From NCBI RefSeq assembly GCF_029961145.1, contig NZ_JASBRG010000007.1, positions 1,282,155 through 1,346,154 of the forward strand: DNA of 64,000 nt, read 5' to 3'. Under the pieces are notes generated by a model, which made no database searches, was not told where the DNA came from, and saw only the letters and a program-made list of their open reading frames with translations. Numbering within the stretch: position 1 is the stretch's first letter; each line of letters opens with the position of its first letter. Origin of the DNA: Pinibacter soli. GTDB taxonomy: Bacteria > Bacteroidota > Bacteroidia > Chitinophagales > Chitinophagaceae. Below are positions 1-8,330 of the stretch, one piece after another. The position numbers and the translations under genes were made by a program.

Positions 1-1
1 T

Positions 2-766
2 GTACAAAACAGAGGCGTTGAAATTGCCCTGGATGGAACTGTAATTGACGGCAACAACTTCAGATGGGAAAGCAGTTTCAATATTTCATTCAACAGGAAC
101 AAAGTGTTGAGCCTCTCCAATGATCAGTACAAAGGAAACAACATCCAGATCGCACCAATACAAGGCGCAGGGCTTGCAGGCATTTATGCGCAATTGATCA
201 TGCCGGGCCAACCTTTAGGAACCTTCTACGGCAAACAATTTTATGGCATCAAAGGAGGCGTAGAACAATTGAGCGCAAATGATACAGTGATAGGCAATGC
301 GCAGCCAAATTATATCTATGGATTCTCCAACACGCTTTCCTACAAAAGATTTGCATTGAACTTTACGTTCCGCGGATCTGTTGGCAATGACGTGTACAAT
401 ATGACTGCGAATAATTTGGCTTACTTAAATAACCTACCCGGAAGAAACGTAATGGACATTGCGGTAACAAGTGGTGTGGCACGTGACCAGCCAAAGAAAT
501 ATTCTTCCCGCTGGATCGAGAATGGTTCATTCTGCAGATTGGATAATGTAACACTTAGCTACAACATACCTGTGAAAGGAACATTCATTTCAAATGCACG
601 TGCATTTGTTACAGGCACGAATTTGCTGATGTTTACACATTACACAGGACTTGATCCCGAGGTAAATTCAGAAGTGTCAGGCACAGGTGTTGCGCCATTG
701 GGTATAGACTACCTGGCTTATCCAAGAGCTAAAGCAATAAGCGCAGGAGTAAACCTTTCTTTCTAA
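2..766 (+). CDS. SusC/RagA-type TonB-linked outer membrane protein, C-terminal fragment
   Basis: The frame is open from the first bases of the window, so this is the last 254 codons of a longer gene whose start lies outside. The residues NRGVEIALDG near the beginning and the NxxSYKRFALNFTFRGS stretch are typical late-barrel strands of SusC-like proteins, and the chain ends in GVNLSF, a barrel-closing strand with a terminal aromatic residue. SusC proteins are TonB-dependent outer membrane channels that import oligosaccharides with a SusD lipoprotein lid. The gene is followed 31 bases later by a SusD gene, as expected. A GTG at 104 could be mistaken for a start but lies inside the barrel. The plug and carboxypeptidase-like domains are not in the window. 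Confidence 0.93.
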   Translation, partial: VQNRGVEIALDGTVIDGNNFRWESSFNISFNRNKVLSLSNDQYKGNNIQIAPIQGAGLAGIYAQLIMPGQPLGTFYGKQFYGIKGGVEQLSANDTVIGNAQPNYIYGFSNTLSYKRFALNFTFRGSVGNDVYNMTANNLAYLNNLPGRNVMDIAVTSGVARDQPKKYSSRWIENGSFCRLDNVTLSYNIPVKGTFISNARAFVTGTNLLMFTHYTGLDPEVNSEVSGTGVAPLGIDYLAYPRAKAISAGVNLSF

Positions 767-797
767 GCCATTTTATTAAAACTAACTTTTGATTGCT

Positions 798-2315
798 ATG
801 AACGCTAATATAAAAAAACTCATTATTTGCTTCGCTACCTTCAGCAGCCTTGCGGGATGCACAAAGCTGGATGAAGAAATGTATGGAAGCTTATCTCCCG
901 ATACTTATTACAAAACAGAAGCAGAGGGATTGTCGTCCGTTGCAGGTGTGTACCAATTGTTATCGTACAACGTTGACATAAACGATCCATGGAGAATGGG
1001 AGAATTCATGACTGATGAATTCATTGTTCCGGGCAGAGCAAGTGGAGGATGGTTTGATCAAAACAATATTGATCTAACCAAACACCAGCAGGATGCAAAC
1101 AATGCAACCAACGCAAGAGCATGGAAATATATGTTCCAGGAAATTGGAACAGCAAACGCCGTGCTGGAAAGTTTGCAAAAATCGCCCAACCAGGATGCGA
1201 TGAAACCACTTATCGCGGAAACAAGGGCACTCAGGGCCTACGGCTATTTTTATTGCATGGATTATTGGGGAAACATACCATTGGTAACTGTTGCAAGGAT
1301 TGACCCAAATAACCTGCCAACAAATACGCCAAGAGCAGATATCTATAAGTTTATAGAATCAGAATTACTGGCTGCCGTGAATGACATTCCTTCCGTTACA
1401 AAAGTGAACAGAACGTCTTACTATCCAAGGTTTACAAAAGAATCAATTTACTCTATACTGGCAATCTTGTACCTGAATGCGGAAGTCTACACAGGCACTC
1501 CCCAGTGGCAGAAAGCAAGTGACATGTGCGATAAAGTAATCAGCTCCGGCGCATATGATTTAGAAACCGAAGTGTTGAACAACTTCAAATCAAACTTGCA
1601 AGCCAACTCAAAGGAAATCATTTCCGCGTTCACCGTTGATCCCGTAAAAACCGCTGGCAACAACCAGTTCATCTTGTACACACAAAATGCACTTGACCAA
1701 TTAAAATACAATCTGCCGTTTGCCCCGGCCAACGGTTACAGCACAACGCAAGCGGTGCTGGACAGATACGAGAACCAGGACGTAAGAAAAACATTGATAG
1801 AATATGGCCCGCAAACATATCTCGATGGCAGTCCTTTGAAATATGCAAATGGCACTCAGCTCGTACTGGTACCTGTAAAAGACATCATCAGTGCGCAGGA
1901 TAATGAAGGCTACAAGGTTTTGAAATATACGCCGGTTGGAACAACATGGTCAGGTTATAACGGCGACAACGATCTTGTTATGGTAAGATATTCTGAAATA
2001 TTTCTTACAAAAGCAGAAGCATTGTTCAAGCTGGGTAATACTACAGATGCATTAACGCTCATCAATAAAGTAAGAACAAGAAGTAAAGCCAGCAGTTTGA
2101 CTAGCCTTACGATTCAGAACATCGAAGATGAACGTTCAAGAGAATTGCTGTGGGAAGGTTCCAGAAGAAGAGACATGATCCGCTTTGGTGATTTCTTCAC
2201 AGGCACATGGGCATTCAAAACAACGCAAACCGAAAAATATCGCGGCCTAATGCCAATTCCTAACGAGCAAATAACCGCAAATCCAAACTTAAAACAAAAC
2301 ACTGGATACAAATAA
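798..2315 (+). CDS. SusD/RagB family nutrient-binding outer membrane lipoprotein
   Basis: A 505-residue surface lipoprotein that binds glycan and caps the SusC channel. The first ATG at 798 gives a short lipoprotein signal with the lipobox LAGC (Cys around residue 21); the in-frame TTG at 789 is less likely. Family signatures include the acidic stretch after the lipid Cys, the TPR-like helical region with ALRAYGYFYCMDYWGNIPLV around residues 145-165, the RYSEIFLTKAEALF helix near residue 400 and the C-terminal LMPIPNEQITANPNLKQN motif that ends nearly all SusD proteins. It follows the SusC fragment directly and precedes pectin esterases, so the partner glycan is probably pectic (inference). 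Confidence 0.95.
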   Translation: MNANIKKLIICFATFSSLAGCTKLDEEMYGSLSPDTYYKTEAEGLSSVAGVYQLLSYNVDINDPWRMGEFMTDEFIVPGRASGGWFDQNNIDLTKHQQDANNATNARAWKYMFQEIGTANAVLESLQKSPNQDAMKPLIAETRALRAYGYFYCMDYWGNIPLVTVARIDPNNLPTNTPRADIYKFIESELLAAVNDIPSVTKVNRTSYYPRFTKESIYSILAILYLNAEVYTGTPQWQKASDMCDKVISSGAYDLETEVLNNFKSNLQANSKEIISAFTVDPVKTAGNNQFILYTQNALDQLKYNLPFAPANGYSTTQAVLDRYENQDVRKTLIEYGPQTYLDGSPLKYANGTQLVLVPVKDIISAQDNEGYKVLKYTPVGTTWSGYNGDNDLVMVRYSEIFLTKAEALFKLGNTTDALTLINKVRTRSKASSLTSLTIQNIEDERSRELLWEGSRRRDMIRFGDFFTGTWAFKTTQTEKYRGLMPIPNEQITANPNLKQNTGYK

Positions 2316-2540
2316 TTTGGCAATATGGCAATTTGAAAATTTGAAAATTACAATGTGCGAGTCCTCGACAAAAAAATACTGCTTTGACGGTGGTAGATAT
2401 TTGCGGGAACAGACACGCATACAGACAAAACATTCTTCATCCCCGAAGAGCGGGCGACCCGGTTTCCTCACAAAGCAAACGTTATATCGCCGGTAGTCCG
2501 TTCTTCGGGAGAAGCTAATTTGAAAATGTGATGAAATGCA

Positions 2541-2584
2541 AGTACGAGACCTGACAGGTTTTAAAAACCTTCAGGTCTCGTACT
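2541..2584. repeat. 44-base near-perfect palindrome
   Basis: The arms AGTACGAGACCTGA and TCAGGTCTCGTACT are exact reverse complements (14 bases), and the centre AGGTTTT/AAAACCT continues the stem with a one-base bulge on each side. It lies 225 bases after the SusD stop. It resembles the small mobile or REP-like palindromes that are scattered between genes in Bacteroidota; it could also act as an attenuator or terminator, but there is no clean T-run. Confidence 0.75.
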
Positions 2585-2685
2585 CTGATTATGTGCCTGT
2601 CTGCATTTTCAAACTTCGTTATCTCCAAATTTCTTCTATATTTATGGTCCCAACATTTGAATAAAATTGAACATTCTTGCGTCGC

Positions 2686-2732
2686 ATCCCGATTCGATTC
2701 TCATCGGGATTCCGATACGAAGTGTAATCGGA
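2686..2732. repeat. Two adjacent small inverted repeats
   Basis: ATCCCGAT (2686) pairs with ATCGGGAT (2703), and TCCGAT (2711) pairs with ATCGGA (2727). The two hairpins sit side by side 53 bases before the start of the esterase gene. They may be a degenerate REP-type element or lie in the 5' leader of the esterase transcript. Confidence 0.45.
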
Positions 2733-2784
2733 ACTTGTGCAATAAATCTTTATTCAGCAAATAACAACTACAGAATTCGCCACA

Positions 2785-3777
2785 ATGAAACAATTATTGA
2801 AAACCAGTGCTGCCACATTACTACTTACAACTACTGCTGTAGTATCATTCGCACAATCGCTCAAAGGCGTTAACGGTATTCGCGACACGAGCTATACAAA
2901 TTACAGCGCTTACAAACACAGCCTGAAAGGAAATCCTGAAATTTCATTGGTACCTGAATTCGATGATAAAAACATCCAGACTACGAAAGACATAACCTAT
3001 TGCACGATCGGCAAACGTAAACTTGCGCTTGATGCATTTGTTCCAAAAGATACAAAAACAAATCGCATTGCATTCATCATGATTCATGGCGGAGGCTGGA
3101 GATCGGGCAACAGAACGCAGCATTATCCTTTGGCACAGGCGCTTGCGGCAAAGGGATATGTTTGTTTCACTCCTGAATACAGGCTTTCAACCGAGGCGCT
3201 TTTTCCTGCAGCAGTTTATGACCTCAAAGCAGCTATCAGATGGGTAAAAACAAACGCCGCAAAGTACAAAGTTGATACATCTAAAATTGTTATCGCAGGC
3301 TTTTCTGCAGGCGGTGAGTTAGCAGCTTTTCTTGGCACTACAGGCAACATGCCATTGTTTGAAGGAGCAGGTTGCAACGATGGAATTAATTCCAGCGTGA
3401 ATGCAATTGTAGATATGGATGGCACGTTATCTTTCACGCATCCCGAGACTGGCGAAGGCGATGACAGCAAAAGCACTTCCGCGGGCACTTACTGGTTTGG
3501 CTATAGCAAAAAAGAAAACACAGGATTGTGGAACGCCGCATCGCCATTGAGTTATGTTGGCACCAGAACGCCTCCTACCCTTTTTCTCAACAGCTCAGTT
3601 GATCGTATGCATGCAGGCAGAAACGATTTTATTAAAGTGCTGAATGACAACGGTATTTATTCAGAAGTACATACATTTGATAATGCACCGCATTCATTTC
3701 CGATATTCAATCCATGGTTCACGCCCATGGTAAATTATATCGACGGATTTTTGCAAAAAGTTTTTACGAATAAATAA
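2785..3777 (+). CDS. Secreted alpha/beta-hydrolase esterase (BD-FAE / acetyl esterase type)
   Basis: A 330-residue serine esterase with a signal peptide (residues 1-23, ending SFAQ). The oxyanion-hole motif HGGGW is at residue 101, the nucleophile elbow GFSAGGE places the serine at 174, and Asp273 (SSVDRMH) and His303 (APHSFPI) complete the triad. These features fit the bifunctional feruloyl/acetyl-xylan esterase-like fold, which removes ester groups from plant polysaccharides in the periplasm. Only 7 bases separate its stop from the pectin methylesterase gene, so the two are probably co-transcribed, which suggests that it removes acetyl groups from pectin (inference). A general carboxylesterase is the alternative. 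Confidence 0.85.
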   Translation: MKQLLKTSAATLLLTTTAVVSFAQSLKGVNGIRDTSYTNYSAYKHSLKGNPEISLVPEFDDKNIQTTKDITYCTIGKRKLALDAFVPKDTKTNRIAFIMIHGGGWRSGNRTQHYPLAQALAAKGYVCFTPEYRLSTEALFPAAVYDLKAAIRWVKTNAAKYKVDTSKIVIAGFSAGGELAAFLGTTGNMPLFEGAGCNDGINSSVNAIVDMDGTLSFTHPETGEGDDSKSTSAGTYWFGYSKKENTGLWNAASPLSYVGTRTPPTLFLNSSVDRMHAGRNDFIKVLNDNGIYSEVHTFDNAPHSFPIFNPWFTPMVNYIDGFLQKVFTNK

Positions 3778-3784
3778 CAGCCAG

Positions 3785-4813
3785 ATGAATTTCAAGATCT
3801 TTTCCCTTAGCGTTCTTTTTACATTTTGTTTTTTCACCAACATTTTCGCGCAAACCGCCAATCCGCAGCAATACAAATACGTCTTCACTGTAGCGAAAGA
3901 TGGTTCCGGAGATTTCAAATACATCCAGGATGCCATTGACGCCATGCGGGTGTATCCTTTAATGCCGATTGTACTTTACATAAAAAATGGTGTGTACAAT
4001 GAAAAGATAGATTTACCCAATACCAATACAGATGTGCATTTCATCGGGCAGAGCGCAGACAGCACCATTATCACCTTCAATGACTATTCAGGAAGAGGAA
4101 AAAACACAACCTTTACTTCGTATACTGCAAAAATCTCTGGTAACAGATTCATTGCAGAGAACATTACATTCGCAAACGCTGCAGGACCTGTCGGACAAGC
4201 CGTTGCCCTGCACGTAGATGCAGACCAGGTAGTGTTTAAAAACTGCCGCTTTCTTGGCAACCAGGACACTATTTTTACCGGTGGTGAAATGTCGCGACAA
4301 CTATTTACAGACTGCTACATTGAAGGCACGACTGATTTCATATTTGGCCCTGCCACAGCAGTGTTCACAAACTGTACTATTCGTTGCAAGGCCAACTCAT
4401 TCATCACCGCTGCAAGTACAACCAAAGGAAAAAAGTTTGGTTATGTATTTTTGAATTGTAAAATAACAGCAGACACTTCGGTGAAGAAATTACTGCTTGG
4501 CAGACCATGGCGGGCAAATGCTAAAACCGTCTTCATGAATTGCTCTTTGCCAAAAGCTATAGCACCCCAGGGCTGGCACAATTGGGACAATCCACAAAAT
4601 GAAAAGACTGTTTTCTATGCAGAGTATAACAACAGCGGAGAAGGCTACAGTCCGTCAACAAGATCTGCGTGGACGCATCAGTTGACTGACAAAGAAAGTA
4701 AAGAGTATACATTGGAAAATATTCTCGGCATCAACGATAAAAATTTCAACATAGAAATAAGCTGGTACAAGTTTGAGTCGAAACCATTTGAATGGCCGGG
4801 GAAGGGCAAATGA
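3785..4813 (+). CDS. Pectinesterase (pectin methylesterase, CE8)
   Basis: Removes methyl esters from homogalacturonan, preparing it for lyases and hydrolases. The 342-residue protein has a signal peptide (to FAQ, about residue 22) and the parallel beta-helix signatures of carbohydrate esterase family 8: GQAVALHVDADQ, the QDTIF motif with catalytic Asp161, EGTTDFIFG with catalytic Asp184, and LGRPWR with Arg240, which contacts the carboxylate of the substrate. All three family catalytic positions are intact. It sits 7 bases after an esterase gene and 301 bases before a second one, with SusCD upstream, forming a pectin-demodifying locus. Confidence 0.96.
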   Translation: MNFKIFSLSVLFTFCFFTNIFAQTANPQQYKYVFTVAKDGSGDFKYIQDAIDAMRVYPLMPIVLYIKNGVYNEKIDLPNTNTDVHFIGQSADSTIITFNDYSGRGKNTTFTSYTAKISGNRFIAENITFANAAGPVGQAVALHVDADQVVFKNCRFLGNQDTIFTGGEMSRQLFTDCYIEGTTDFIFGPATAVFTNCTIRCKANSFITAASTTKGKKFGYVFLNCKITADTSVKKLLLGRPWRANAKTVFMNCSLPKAIAPQGWHNWDNPQNEKTVFYAEYNNSGEGYSPSTRSAWTHQLTDKESKEYTLENILGINDKNFNIEISWYKFESKPFEWPGKGK

Positions 4814-4940
4814 CTGAATAACTGAGTTGTTGAATAATTCAATGACAGAACGATAAAGTAAATGTCGCAACGTCATTGCGAGGCCTGCGGAGAAAAAAAA
4901 TCTGCGTTACAAAAACAAACTCAAAATATCGGTGATCGGC

Positions 4941-4977
4941 CGAGGCAATCTCCTGAACTCCGGCGGGGATTGCTTCG
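4941..4977. repeat. Inverted repeat in a 301-base gene-free gap
   Basis: CGAGGCAATCTCC (4941) pairs with GGGGATTGCTTCG (4965), 11 of 13 positions. Outside it, tcattgcgaggc (about 4874) and ctcgcaatcacgg (about 5034) are a looser outer pair. Together they look like a decayed dispersed palindromic element of the 'cattgcgaggc...gcaatctcc' kind that is widespread in environmental bacteria. The rest of the gap 4814-5114 holds no gene. Confidence 0.6.
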
Positions 4978-5114
4978 ACCGCTCGTCGATTTTCAACATT
5001 ACTCCTGTTCTTGAAAAATGCGTTCTCCCCCGGTCTCGCAATCACGGCAAGGGCGCTCCAGCTATTCAGTCAAAACGGTTTTCAAAACTTTTTTACTTTT
5101 GACTTTTTACTTCT

Positions 5115-6029
5115 ATGCAAAAAACACTTTTTTCAATAGCACTATTTTTCTCGCTTTTCGCGCAGGCGCAGGAATTCATTCCTTTATGGCCGACAGGCAA
5201 AATGCCCAACACAAAGGGCATACGCCTTACAGACAGCATAGCCAATGAAAGAATATACAGAGTAGGCAATCCGGGAATGTATGCATTCTTTCCATCTTCA
5301 CAAGAGAACAGAGGCGCTGCAGTGTTGATTTGTCCCGGTGGCGGCTATGAAAGACTGGCCTACATTACAAGTGGATGGCAACTCGCAAAATGGTTCAACT
5401 CTATTGGCGTTACTGCATTCGTGCTTAACTATAGACTACCCAACTCTCCTGATCTTGTTCAAAGAGAAACGGGACCATTAATCGACGCACAACGTGCAAT
5501 GAAGATTATCAGAGCAAATGCAGTAAAGTGGAACTTTCAACCAAATAAAATCGGTATACAGGGAACATCTGCAGGCGGCCATCTTGCATCGCTCACTGCC
5601 GTGACAGAAAAAGAAATCGCGAACATTGGCGATTCGCTGGATAAAGTTTCTTCGAGGCCCAACTTCGCCATGCTCCTGTCTCCCGTTATCGATCTTGGAA
5701 AATATGCACACAAGGGCAGCCGCAACAATCTTTTAGGCACAGATACCTCAAAGGCTCGCATCGAACAATATTCTACTTACCTGCAAGTAACGTCCACCTG
5801 TCCGCCCGTATTCATGGTGCATGCATACAACGACAATGCTGTTCCTGTGAAAAACAGTTTGTTGTTTTACGAAGCATTGCTCGATAAACAAGTACCTGCA
5901 TCCATACATATATTTCCACAAGGAGCCCACGCCATTATACTACACAACAATCCCGGCTCAGTTGAGCAATGGACAACATTGTTTGAAGCATGGCTCAGGG
6001 AGATGACGTTTTTAGTGGAAAAGAGATAA
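5115..6029 (+). CDS. Secreted alpha/beta-hydrolase esterase (acetyl esterase type)
   Basis: A 304-residue esterase with a signal peptide (MQKTLFSIALFFSLFAQAQ). The oxyanion region reads CPGGGYERLA, the nucleophile elbow GTSAGGH places Ser152, and Asp240 (AYNDNAVPV) and His272 (GAHAI) complete the triad. This pattern fits secreted acetyl-xylan / pectin acetylesterase-like hydrolases of Bacteroidota. It differs from the esterase at 2785 in its oxyanion motif (PGGGY against HGGGW), so the pair may attack different esters. It shares strand and neighbourhood with the CE8 gene but is separated by a repeat-bearing gap, so co-transcription is uncertain. Confidence 0.85.
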   Translation: MQKTLFSIALFFSLFAQAQEFIPLWPTGKMPNTKGIRLTDSIANERIYRVGNPGMYAFFPSSQENRGAAVLICPGGGYERLAYITSGWQLAKWFNSIGVTAFVLNYRLPNSPDLVQRETGPLIDAQRAMKIIRANAVKWNFQPNKIGIQGTSAGGHLASLTAVTEKEIANIGDSLDKVSSRPNFAMLLSPVIDLGKYAHKGSRNNLLGTDTSKARIEQYSTYLQVTSTCPPVFMVHAYNDNAVPVKNSLLFYEALLDKQVPASIHIFPQGAHAIILHNNPGSVEQWTTLFEAWLREMTFLVEKR

Positions 6030-6087
6030 GCATTGACAAAGCAACCTGTTTTTCTTACATTGCCGTAGCATTGTTTAATCGTCTATA

Positions 6088-7767
6088 ATGAATAACACCA
6101 AAGAATATGTGTGTCTTTTGGTTCAGGCTGTACTGCTGATGGCATGCGCAGATCATACAACGCCATCCGCAAAAATGCTTGATGAGTTGCAGTTGAAACG
6201 GGGACAAATTATTGCTTGTGGTCCGCCTGACAAAGAATTCGGAACAGTAGACTTTCGCATCACTGCCAGCAAAAATGTTCAGGAAGATTTCAACACAGCT
6301 GTTGCACTGCTTCATTCCTTCGAATACGATGATGCGGAAAAGGCATTTGCAAAAATAATTGATGAATCTCCCGGTTGTGCAATGGCATATTGGGGCGTGG
6401 CAATGTGCAATTTTCATCCTCTATGGGAACCTCCAACAGAAGCCAATCTTAAGAAAGGTTCGAAAGCCATAGAGATAGCCAATTCTATCAAACAACGATC
6501 ACCAAAAGAAACCGCTTTTATCAACGCAATCGCTCTGTATTATAAAGACTGGAGTGCCACTGATCCACATAGCCGCGCAGTTCGTTTTGAAGATGCGATG
6601 CAGCAGTTGCACCAGGCATACCCTGATGACAGAGAGGCCGCAATTTTCTATGCACTATCGCTGGATGCTTCTTCAGCTCCGACGGACAAGTCATATACTC
6701 ATCAAATAAAGGCGGGAAAAATATTAGACAGCCTGTATGCTGTGGCGCCAAATCATCCGGGCATTGTTCACTACATTATTCATACTTACGATTATCCCGG
6801 TATTGCCCATCTTGCACTAAATGCCGCCCGAAGATATGCAGACGTGGCACCTTCTTCTGCCCATGCCTTGCATATGCCGTCACACATTTTTACGAGGCTT
6901 GGATTATGGGATGAAAGCATTCGAATGAATACACGCTCTGTAGAAGCGGCGCAATGCTACGCACAGGCAGCAGGACTAAAAGGCCATTGGGATGAGGAGC
7001 TGCACGGAATCGATTATTTAGTGTATGCGTATTTGCAAAAGGGCGATAATAGTGCAGCAGAAAAACAACTACAATATCTATCGACGATCAAAGAAGTATC
7101 GCCTTCTAACTTTAAAGGAGTCTATACTTTCGCCGCGGTGCCATGTCGCGTAGCGCTCGAAAACAAAGACTGGAAAGCCGCAGCACAGCTGGCTCTTCAG
7201 CCCGCAAATGCACCATGGGAAAACTATCCGTGGCAGGAAGCGATTGTACATTTCGGAAAACTTTTGGGGCTTGTACATACCGGCAATGTTCACGCAGCCG
7301 AAACTGAATTGACAACATTGGAGGCGCTGCATGCAGGTCTCGTTAAGCAAAACGACACTTACAAAGCGAGACAGGTCGAAATACAAATGAATGCCGGTAA
7401 AGCATGGATCGCTTTCACAAATAAAGAACATACTCAAGCCTTATCGCTCATGGAAGCAGCCGCCAGCCAGGAAGACAGCGTTTCGAAGTCACCGGTAACA
7501 CCAGGAGAAGTTTTGCCCGCAAGGGAGCTATATGCGGATATGTTGTTTGAAACACATCAATATGATGCAGCATTCGGGCAATATATTTTGGTGCTAAAAA
7601 AATCACCCAATCGATTCAACAGCCTCTTTCGTGCAGGAAGAAGCGCTGAGTTACTTGCAGATCATGCAAATGCAACTAAATATTACAAACAGCTGCTGGC
7701 AATTGCCGATCCTCATTCAACCAGGTCTGAATTAAAAACAGCTGATATGTTTTTGAAAAAACGTTGA
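6088..7767 (+). CDS. TPR-repeat lipoprotein of unknown function
   Basis: A 559-residue protein. The N-terminus (residues 1-21) is hydrophobic and ends LLMAC, a plausible lipobox, so it is probably membrane anchored. Tetratricopeptide-like helix pairs run through the chain: EYDDAEKAFAKIIDESPGCAMAYWGVAM (split here by position, about residues 78-105), the SSAHALHMPSHIFTRLGLWDES region near residues 255-275, and QYDAAFGQYILVLKKSPN near residue 490. TPR proteins hold partner proteins; the partner here is unknown. The CAMAYWGVAM and HMPSHIF signatures occur in uncharacterised TPR proteins of environmental bacteria. No neighbour suggests a pathway. Confidence 0.85.
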   Translation: MNNTKEYVCLLVQAVLLMACADHTTPSAKMLDELQLKRGQIIACGPPDKEFGTVDFRITASKNVQEDFNTAVALLHSFEYDDAEKAFAKIIDESPGCAMAYWGVAMCNFHPLWEPPTEANLKKGSKAIEIANSIKQRSPKETAFINAIALYYKDWSATDPHSRAVRFEDAMQQLHQAYPDDREAAIFYALSLDASSAPTDKSYTHQIKAGKILDSLYAVAPNHPGIVHYIIHTYDYPGIAHLALNAARRYADVAPSSAHALHMPSHIFTRLGLWDESIRMNTRSVEAAQCYAQAAGLKGHWDEELHGIDYLVYAYLQKGDNSAAEKQLQYLSTIKEVSPSNFKGVYTFAAVPCRVALENKDWKAAAQLALQPANAPWENYPWQEAIVHFGKLLGLVHTGNVHAAETELTTLEALHAGLVKQNDTYKARQVEIQMNAGKAWIAFTNKEHTQALSLMEAAASQEDSVSKSPVTPGEVLPARELYADMLFETHQYDAAFGQYILVLKKSPNRFNSLFRAGRSAELLADHANATKYYKQLLAIADPHSTRSELKTADMFLKKR

Positions 7768-7822
7768 GCGGGATGAGCGTCATCTGCAAAGTACGATGTG
7801 CGAAAGTCACTGAAGTGGTGCA

Positions 7823-8284
7823 CTACCAAAATACATCCTCATAGTTATCAACAGACGAGGGCCCGGCATTCAGCTGCTCTCCCATTTTCAGCAGTTGCTC
7901 CGGTGTAAAACTCGTTTCAAGATAGGGAAACAATTCTCTTTCCTCGAATCGGATGTGGTTATCAATTGCGTCTGCAAGACTTGTTAATTGGCTTGCTTCC
8001 GGCGAATTACTCTCAGTTATTGAATCAATCAACGCTTTTATTTGCACATGTTCATGCAATGCTTTTTTAACTTTATCATCGTCGCTCTTTAACGCAAACA
8101 GGATATTTTCCTCCTCACGAAAATGTTCTTCGAGATCGTTTTGCCAGAAATATCCAACATATTTCCTGATACGTTCTGTGTCGACATTCTTCTTTAGTCC
8201 CTGTCTTATTTTCCAACAAAACAAAAGTCCTGAATGATGCTCGCGTGAAAGGCGCACGAGGTGCTCGCTTCGTTTGATAGGCAT
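7823..8284 (-). CDS. Hemerythrin-domain protein
   Basis: A 153-residue all-helical protein with the hemerythrin HHE ligand pattern: His16/His17, HFREEE with His54 and Glu58, HEHVQIK with His77/His79, and HIRFEEREL with His110 and Glu114. This pattern builds a non-heme di-iron site. Such cytoplasmic proteins bind oxygen, nitric oxide or other small ligands, or repair iron-sulfur clusters; which applies is not visible. It converges with the TPR gene and stands 46 bases upstream of the GH39 stop on the same strand, but this looks like chance proximity. Confidence 0.9.
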   Translation of the reverse strand: MPIKRSEHLVRLSREHHSGLLFCWKIRQGLKKNVDTERIRKYVGYFWQNDLEEHFREEENILFALKSDDDKVKKALHEHVQIKALIDSITESNSPEASQLTSLADAIDNHIRFEERELFPYLETSFTPEQLLKMGEQLNAGPSSVDNYEDVFW

Positions 8285-8289
8285 GGTGT

Positions 8290-8323
8290 GAAGTTAGGAA
8301 TTAGAAATTGGAAGTTAGGAATT
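8290..8323. repeat. Short direct repeat
   Basis: The 13-mer GAAGTTAGGAATT occurs at 8290 and again at 8311, in the small gap between the hemerythrin start and the GH39 stop. It looks like a slipped-strand or dispersed A/G-rich repeat without an evident role. Confidence 0.6.
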
Positions 8324-8330
8324 GGAACGC

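Larger units (their letters stand above)
2316..2784. other. Intergenic stretch of 469 bases between SusD and the first esterase
   Basis: No credible gene. It begins with A/T-rich reiterated text (gaaaatttgaaaatt), carries the palindrome at 2541-2584 and the small inverted repeats at 2686-2732. The short open frames here have no protein-like composition. Confidence 0.6.

Noticed and set aside
104-766. A complete short gene starting at GTG 104
   Set aside because: The same frame is open back to the window edge and reads as SusC barrel sequence, so this is the end of a larger gene.
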